Shown here: piece after piece, positions 4,624-6,292 of the stretch
Numbering within the stretch: the first letter of the stretch is position 1
Layout of the letters: each line of letters begins with the position of its first letter
From: an uncultured archaeon
Lineage (GTDB): Archaea; Aenigmatarchaeota; Aenigmatarchaeia; CG10238-14; SCSR01
DNA: 6,292 nt
Direction of reading: 5' to 3'
Assembly (NCBI GenBank): GCA_938017915.1
Contig: CALIKW010000040.1
Coordinates: 1 to 6,292, forward strand
Notes under the pieces: generated by a model
Databases searched by the model: none
The model's input: only the letters and a program-made list of their open reading frames with translations
Told to the model about the DNA's origin: nothing
Position numbers and translations under genes: made by a program

Positions 4624-5112
4624 AAATTTTCCAAATTCACTAAAACTTACTATATCTTTTAATTTCTTTTTACTTCTGATTAAATGCAAAATCTTTCCTT
4701 GCCAATCAACTTTTTTTCTCGTACCCCAAAGCAAGAAGTACTATTTCAAATCTTTCAGGAATTTTTAAAATTTTCTTTATCTTTTTCTCATCAAAGCTCC
4801 AATCCAACAAGTTCCTAAACCTTGCTTACCGCAGTTAAAACCAGTTTTATAAAGCAATAGAAATATCAACTTTATACCATCTAGGCGAAGCTTTTTATCT
4901 CCACAACCAATATTATTGCAGCACTCTGCCAAAAATTTCGAAAATCTTGATTTTGCTATTTTTTCCCCTTTTCTGTAACAACTACAAAATGAGGCTGAAT
5001 GTTTTGAGCAGAATGGCTAACCTGCTTCCAAGATTTTAAGAATCTTTTCCTTTAGTATCTTTTTTCAAAAGCTCTCACAGAAGTCTTTTTTAATTGCAGT
5101 AAAAACTTCCAT
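4612..5112 (-). pseudogene. Nitroreductase-family protein, multiply frameshifted
   Basis: Reading the minus strand from ATG at 5112 in three frames rebuilds one nitroreductase (FMN-dependent NAD(P)H oxidoreductase) of about 167 residues, the usual length. In order: MEVFTAIKK (5112-5086), then after a shift TSVRAFEK (5084-5061, the S-x-R flavin-site signature). After another shift comes ILKEKILKILEAG (5058-5020), a TAG at 5019-5017, and SAQNIQPHFVVVTEKG from about 5012. The Trp usually found after QP is gone. A TAG follows at 4958-4956. Further on are WYKVDISIAL (4879-4850) ending in TAA at 4849-4847, apparently ALQN with CAA changed to TAA, then KQGLGTCWIGA ending at 4795. The end is IKKILKIPERFEIVLLALGYE within 4792-4718, and from 4713 KVDWQGKILHL to FGKF and a stop at 4614-4612. 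At least five frameshifts and three in-frame stops rule out a working gene. It follows the surface-protein gene on the same strand by 23 bases. Confidence 0.93.
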
Positions 5113-5116
5113 AATT

Positions 5117-5135
5117 AAAAAAGAAAAAGAAAAAA
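5117..5135 (-). terminator. T-rich terminator of the surface-protein gene
   Basis: Directly after the stop codon the minus strand reads six T, C, five T, C, six T. Such tracts end archaeal transcription without a hairpin. It also lies just ahead of the nitroreductase pseudogene start, so it would have separated the two transcripts. Confidence 0.5.
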
Positions 5136-6292
5136 TTATCTTCTAAGAGGAATTATCCTTCCTTCTGTAGTTACTGTAGCCAATGCGCACTTTTCAGAAA
5201 TTTCTATTTTAAGCTTTCTTACTTCCTCAAAATCTCTTTCATTTATAGCATCTTTCAAATCTTCTACTAAATCTCTGCAAATAGCTGCTTTACCAGGAAT
5301 TTGGGACGAAAAATTCGAAAGGAATTCTTGCCATCTTGCCTTAACCCTTTCCCTTACTAATACAGCATCCTCCTCCTCTTCTTCTATCTCATTCTGTATC
5401 ATTACTCTATGAGTATTCTTATGCTCCCAAGTCAATCGATTTGTTTCATGTTTCATTTCATTCAAATATTTCAAACCAAGAAGAGTTTGATTATTTTGTG
5501 CAGCATTCAAGCAAGACTTGTACAATTCTTCGATTAACTTAAACCTTGCTATAGCAATGCTTGTGTTCAAGCTCTGAATAGTTTCATTTGCCTTTAAATA
5601 CAAGTATTCGCATCTTTCACTTAAACTTTTCCCTAACTTGTTTAATTTTTCCCTAATTTCCTCCAACTTATCCCTATACCTTACCCTAATTCCTTTTAAC
5701 TCTTCCTTAATTTTATCATATACCTTCTTAGCAACCTCATAGTGCTTTCCTGTAACCCAAATAACTGGAACACTTTGATTTATTCCTGCTTCTATCAGTG
5801 CATTATATATTTTCTGAGCAAGTTCTGGCTTTCCTACAACCAAAATTCTTGAAACATTTCTCGTTTGAATCGTTTCATTAACTCTTTGAACAGTTTTGTT
5901 AATTTCTGCCTCACTAAAAACTAGTATGGAAACGCCATGTGGAGCAGCTCTAACTACCAAACCTTCTTGCCAATTTGCTACTGCAGCAACTATTAAAGGC
6001 TTTCCTTCCCTTAATCTTTCCTTTATTTTTTCCTCTATTCTTTCTCTTACTTCGTAAGGCTCTCCTAGCACACTTTCATAACTTATTCCCAAAGCATTTA
6101 GCTCTTCAAAAACTTTTCTTCCAACATTTCCATAAACTACTACCTTACTTACATTCAAAGTTTTGAGTGTCTCTTCTATTTCAACACTTAAGTGATTTTT
6201 TGGAATTAAAATTAAAGGAATTTTTTCAGCTGAAGCAACTTCTGCTGCTTTAATTATCATCGAAGAAATATTTAATTCGATTATCCTTGAAT
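5136..6292 (-). CDS. Surface protein with cell-wall-binding-2-like repeats, C-terminal part
   Basis: This frame is partial at its 5' end. An ATG at 6260 gives 374 residues, but the frame stays open to the window edge (the codons before it read RIIELNISS) and that ATG lies within a domain, so it is probably internal. Residues about 1-65 (numbered from that ATG) match the cell-wall-binding repeat 2 pattern of COG2247: an alpha helix, PLILIPKNHL, an ...EETLKTLNV helix, then KVVVYGNVG. A second, weaker copy spans about 88-170 (KPLIVAAVANW, SRILVVGKPE, PVIWVTG). From about 175 the chain becomes highly charged and helical, probably coiled coil, with an EIEEEEED acidic run at 291-298. Nine N-x-S/T sequons and four cysteines (217, 250, 328, 358) suggest an extracellular, glycosylated protein. 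There is no C-terminal membrane anchor or sorting motif. The missing N-terminus should carry a signal peptide and perhaps more repeats. The exact ligand is unknown. Confidence 0.75.
   Translation of the reverse strand, partial: SRIIELNISSMIIKAAEVASAEKIPLILIPKNHLSVEIEETLKTLNVSKVVVYGNVGRKVFEELNALGISYESVLGEPYEVRERIEEKIKERLREGKPLIVAAVANWQEGLVVRAAPHGVSILVFSEAEINKTVQRVNETIQTRNVSRILVVGKPELAQKIYNALIEAGINQSVPVIWVTGKHYEVAKKVYDKIKEELKGIRVRYRDKLEEIREKLNKLGKSLSERCEYLYLKANETIQSLNTSIAIARFKLIEELYKSCLNAAQNNQTLLGLKYLNEMKHETNRLTWEHKNTHRVMIQNEIEEEEEDAVLVRERVKARWQEFLSNFSSQIPGKAAICRDLVEDLKDAINERDFEEVRKLKIEISEKCALATVTTEGRIIPLRR

Noticed and set aside
5975..6166. A Leu/Phe-rich plus-strand open frame within the surface-protein gene
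   Set aside because: It mirrors the charged helical coding on the opposite strand, and the minus-strand frame has clear domain structure and continues to the window edge.

Overview
The window is AT-rich and reads as archaeal. The reasons are an archaeal-type diphthine-ammonia ligase (Dph6), a MinD/ParA-like ATPase, an intron-containing tRNA-Ser whose intron sits at position 37/38, TATA-like boxes about 21-29 bases upstream of several start codons, and almost no Shine-Dalgarno sequences. The compact genome, many tiny membrane or secreted proteins and low G+C would suit a small-genome (DPANN-like) archaeon, but that placement is inference only.

Bases 16-3024 hold a tightly packed plus-strand cluster: a GT-B glycosyltransferase, a MinD-like ATPase with a probable membrane-binding C-terminal helix, Dph6, and a 96-residue membrane protein. 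The gaps are 7, 17 and 3 bases. Their products suggest no single shared pathway. A tRNA-Ser(CGA) gene with a 34-base intron follows at 3044-3162.

Bases 3163-4623 hold short genes I do not recognise: a 94-residue membrane protein, a secreted 142-residue protein rich in N-glycosylation sequons, an overlapping 63-residue membrane-anchored protein, and a 69-residue probable winged-helix protein. The promoter and start-codon region of the secreted protein exists in a second, broken copy about 460 bases upstream.

Bases 4612-5112, minus strand, look empty by open reading frames but contain a clear nitroreductase-family pseudogene with several frameshifts and stops. It overlaps the 3' end of the winged-helix gene. 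Upstream of it on the same strand is the C-terminal part of a large extracellular protein with cell-wall-binding-repeat-2-like (COG2247-type) domains followed by a long charged helical region. Its frame is open to the window edge, so its N-terminus is missing.

The 3368-4389 genes, the repeat-bearing promoter region and the surface protein suggest a cell-envelope gene neighbourhood. No CRISPR array, insertion sequence or attachment-site duplication was seen.
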